This document shows positions 5,929 through 6,274 of a stretch of DNA of 6,274 nucleotides, in pieces (the first letter of the stretch is position 1; each line of letters opens with the position of its first letter). Below the pieces are notes generated by a model. That model made no database searches, was not told the origin of the DNA, and saw only the letters and a program-made list of their open reading frames with translations. Origin of the DNA: Bacteroidales bacterium (GTDB taxonomy: Bacteria; Bacteroidota; Bacteroidia; Bacteroidales; Paludibacteraceae); assembly GCA_900768725.1 (NCBI GenBank), contig CAAGDU010000163.1:1-6274 (forward strand). Reading direction: 5' to 3'. Position numbers and translations under genes: made by a program.

Positions 5929-5991
5929 TTTTTTTCAACAAAAATTTTCAAAAATGTTTCTTTTTTTAACGTATAATTAACGTGTAATTAA
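5929..5991 (-). promoter_or_regulatory. thiL: AT-rich leader repeat, copy 3, upstream of thiL
   Basis: Read on the minus strand, two 11-bp half-sites TTAATTACACG (5991-5981) and TTAATTATACG (5980-5970) are followed by TTAA (5969-5966), an A-rich run, and ATTTTTGAAAATTTTTG. The thiL ATG comes 38 nt after the TTAA. Positioned this way, the repeat must contain the thiL leader and probably its promoter, although no clean TTTG-N20-TAnnTTTG is present (CATTTTTG is the nearest -7 match). I see no thiamine-diphosphate riboswitch in this short space. Confidence 0.55.
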
Positions 5992-5994
5992 CCA

Positions 5995-6133
5995 TTAATT
6001 ATGGCAATGATATACGTGTTGACCCAAATAGTTTATCAAATGCAAGCCGAGATTTATCCCGACTTGTCGGGAAGGGGCGAAATAACTCTATTTTGAATTG
6101 CTGGGTCAACATGTATATCATTACCTTAATTAT
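5995..6133. mobile_element. Small non-coding inverted-repeat element with target duplication (MITE-like)
   Basis: The element (6003-6125, 123 bp) has 24-bp arms: 6003-6026 and the reverse complement of 6102-6125 agree at 22 of 24 positions, starting GGYAATGATATAC and ending TGTTGACCCA. Directly outside both arms lies TTAATTAT (5995-6002 and 6126-6133), as expected for an 8-bp target duplication. Inside, AAATAG (6026-6031) can pair with CTATTT (6088-6093), and CCCGAC/GTCGGG (6058-6063/6066-6071) forms a central hairpin. It encodes no protein. A non-autonomous transposon or REP-like element is the best reading; the AT-rich flank means the 8-bp match might be partly chance. Confidence 0.6.
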
Positions 6134-6138
6134 TCTTG

Positions 6139-6274
6139 CTATTCAAAGGTAAGGAGCGAATTTCGGTAGTATTCATATTGCTTTTGCACGAGGGCTATCT
6201 CGGCGGGCAAGCCTTTGCTCAGGTCATTGACCAAGGTCTCAAACTTATCCAAGATTCCAACTATCCGCTCTTGC
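6139..6274 (-). CDS. hsdS: Type I restriction specificity subunit, C-terminal end (partial)
   Basis: The last 44 codons of a minus-strand gene that enters from the right edge and stops with TAG at 6141-6139. The peptide includes ERIVGILDKFETLVNDL and GLPAEIALVQKQYEYYRNSL, the highly characteristic C-terminal conserved helix of HsdS proteins. HsdS is the DNA-recognition subunit of type I restriction-modification enzymes; it holds two target recognition domains joined by such helices and recruits HsdM and HsdR. Only the final helix is visible, so target specificity and intactness cannot be judged. It could also be one of several partial or silent hsdS copies, which are frequent in Bacteroidales. 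It ends 13 bp before the MITE-like element and is read in the same direction as thiL. Confidence 0.85.
   Translation of the reverse strand, partial: QERIVGILDKFETLVNDLSKGLPAEIALVQKQYEYYRNSLLTFE

Noticed and set aside
5928..5951. Longer thiL start at TTG 5951
   Set aside because: The extra 8 codons come from the AT-rich leader repeat shared with two non-coding places; ATG 5927 matches the ThiL N-terminus.
6058..6071. Terminator for hsdS (CCCGAC/GTCGGG hairpin)
   Set aside because: A short stem with no U-run downstream on the minus strand; better explained as the centre of the inverted-repeat element.
5928..6138. Thiamine-diphosphate riboswitch upstream of thiL
   Set aside because: I find no CUGAGA-type or related conserved core on the minus strand, and the space is taken by the leader repeat and the element.

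Overview
The window looks like chromosomal DNA from the phylum Bacteroidota, probably order Bacteroidales. Two promoter-like sites match the Bacteroidota consensus exactly (TTTG, 20 nt, TAnnTTTG). The genes lack strong Shine-Dalgarno sequences and the protein families fit. I cannot name a species.

Layout. Positions 1-864 hold no convincing gene. They contain G/C-rich hairpins and one end of an inverted-repeat element (to 123), two copies of an AT-rich leader repeat (136-206 and 604-676), a leftward promoter-like site (370-401) and a rightward one (795-826). Next come four genes on the + strand: a GT4-type glycosyltransferase (865-1986), a GHMP-type heptose 7-phosphate kinase hddA (1997-3022), the sedoheptulose 7-phosphate isomerase gmhA (3010-3591), and a fusion of a sugar-1-phosphate guanylyltransferase (HddC-like) with a HAD phosphatase (GmhB-like) (3598-4857). 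They are tightly packed, with gaps of 10 and 6 nt and one 13-nt overlap, so they are very likely one operon. On the - strand, thiL (4854-5927) converges on the fusion gene and the two stop codons overlap. A third copy of the leader repeat lies directly upstream of thiL. It is followed by a compact 123-bp element with 24-bp terminal inverted repeats and apparent 8-bp target duplications (6003-6125). At the right edge is the C-terminal end of a type I restriction specificity gene, hsdS (6139-6274, - strand).

Function. GmhA, HddA, GmhB and HddC together make the complete route from sedoheptulose 7-phosphate to GDP-D-glycero-alpha-D-manno-heptose, an activated sugar for surface glycans. The upstream glycosyltransferase is a candidate user of this or a related sugar. 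ThiL is the unrelated last step of thiamine diphosphate synthesis.

Most interesting points: a sharp base-composition break inside the glycosyltransferase gene, suggesting the heptose cassette arrived by recombination; a 16-bp tandem repeat inside thiL whose copy number would change the reading frame; a small transposon-like element found at the same place beside two copies of a leader repeat; that leader, present three times and built around two 11-bp half-sites; and two oppositely facing promoters whose spacers are also nearly identical.
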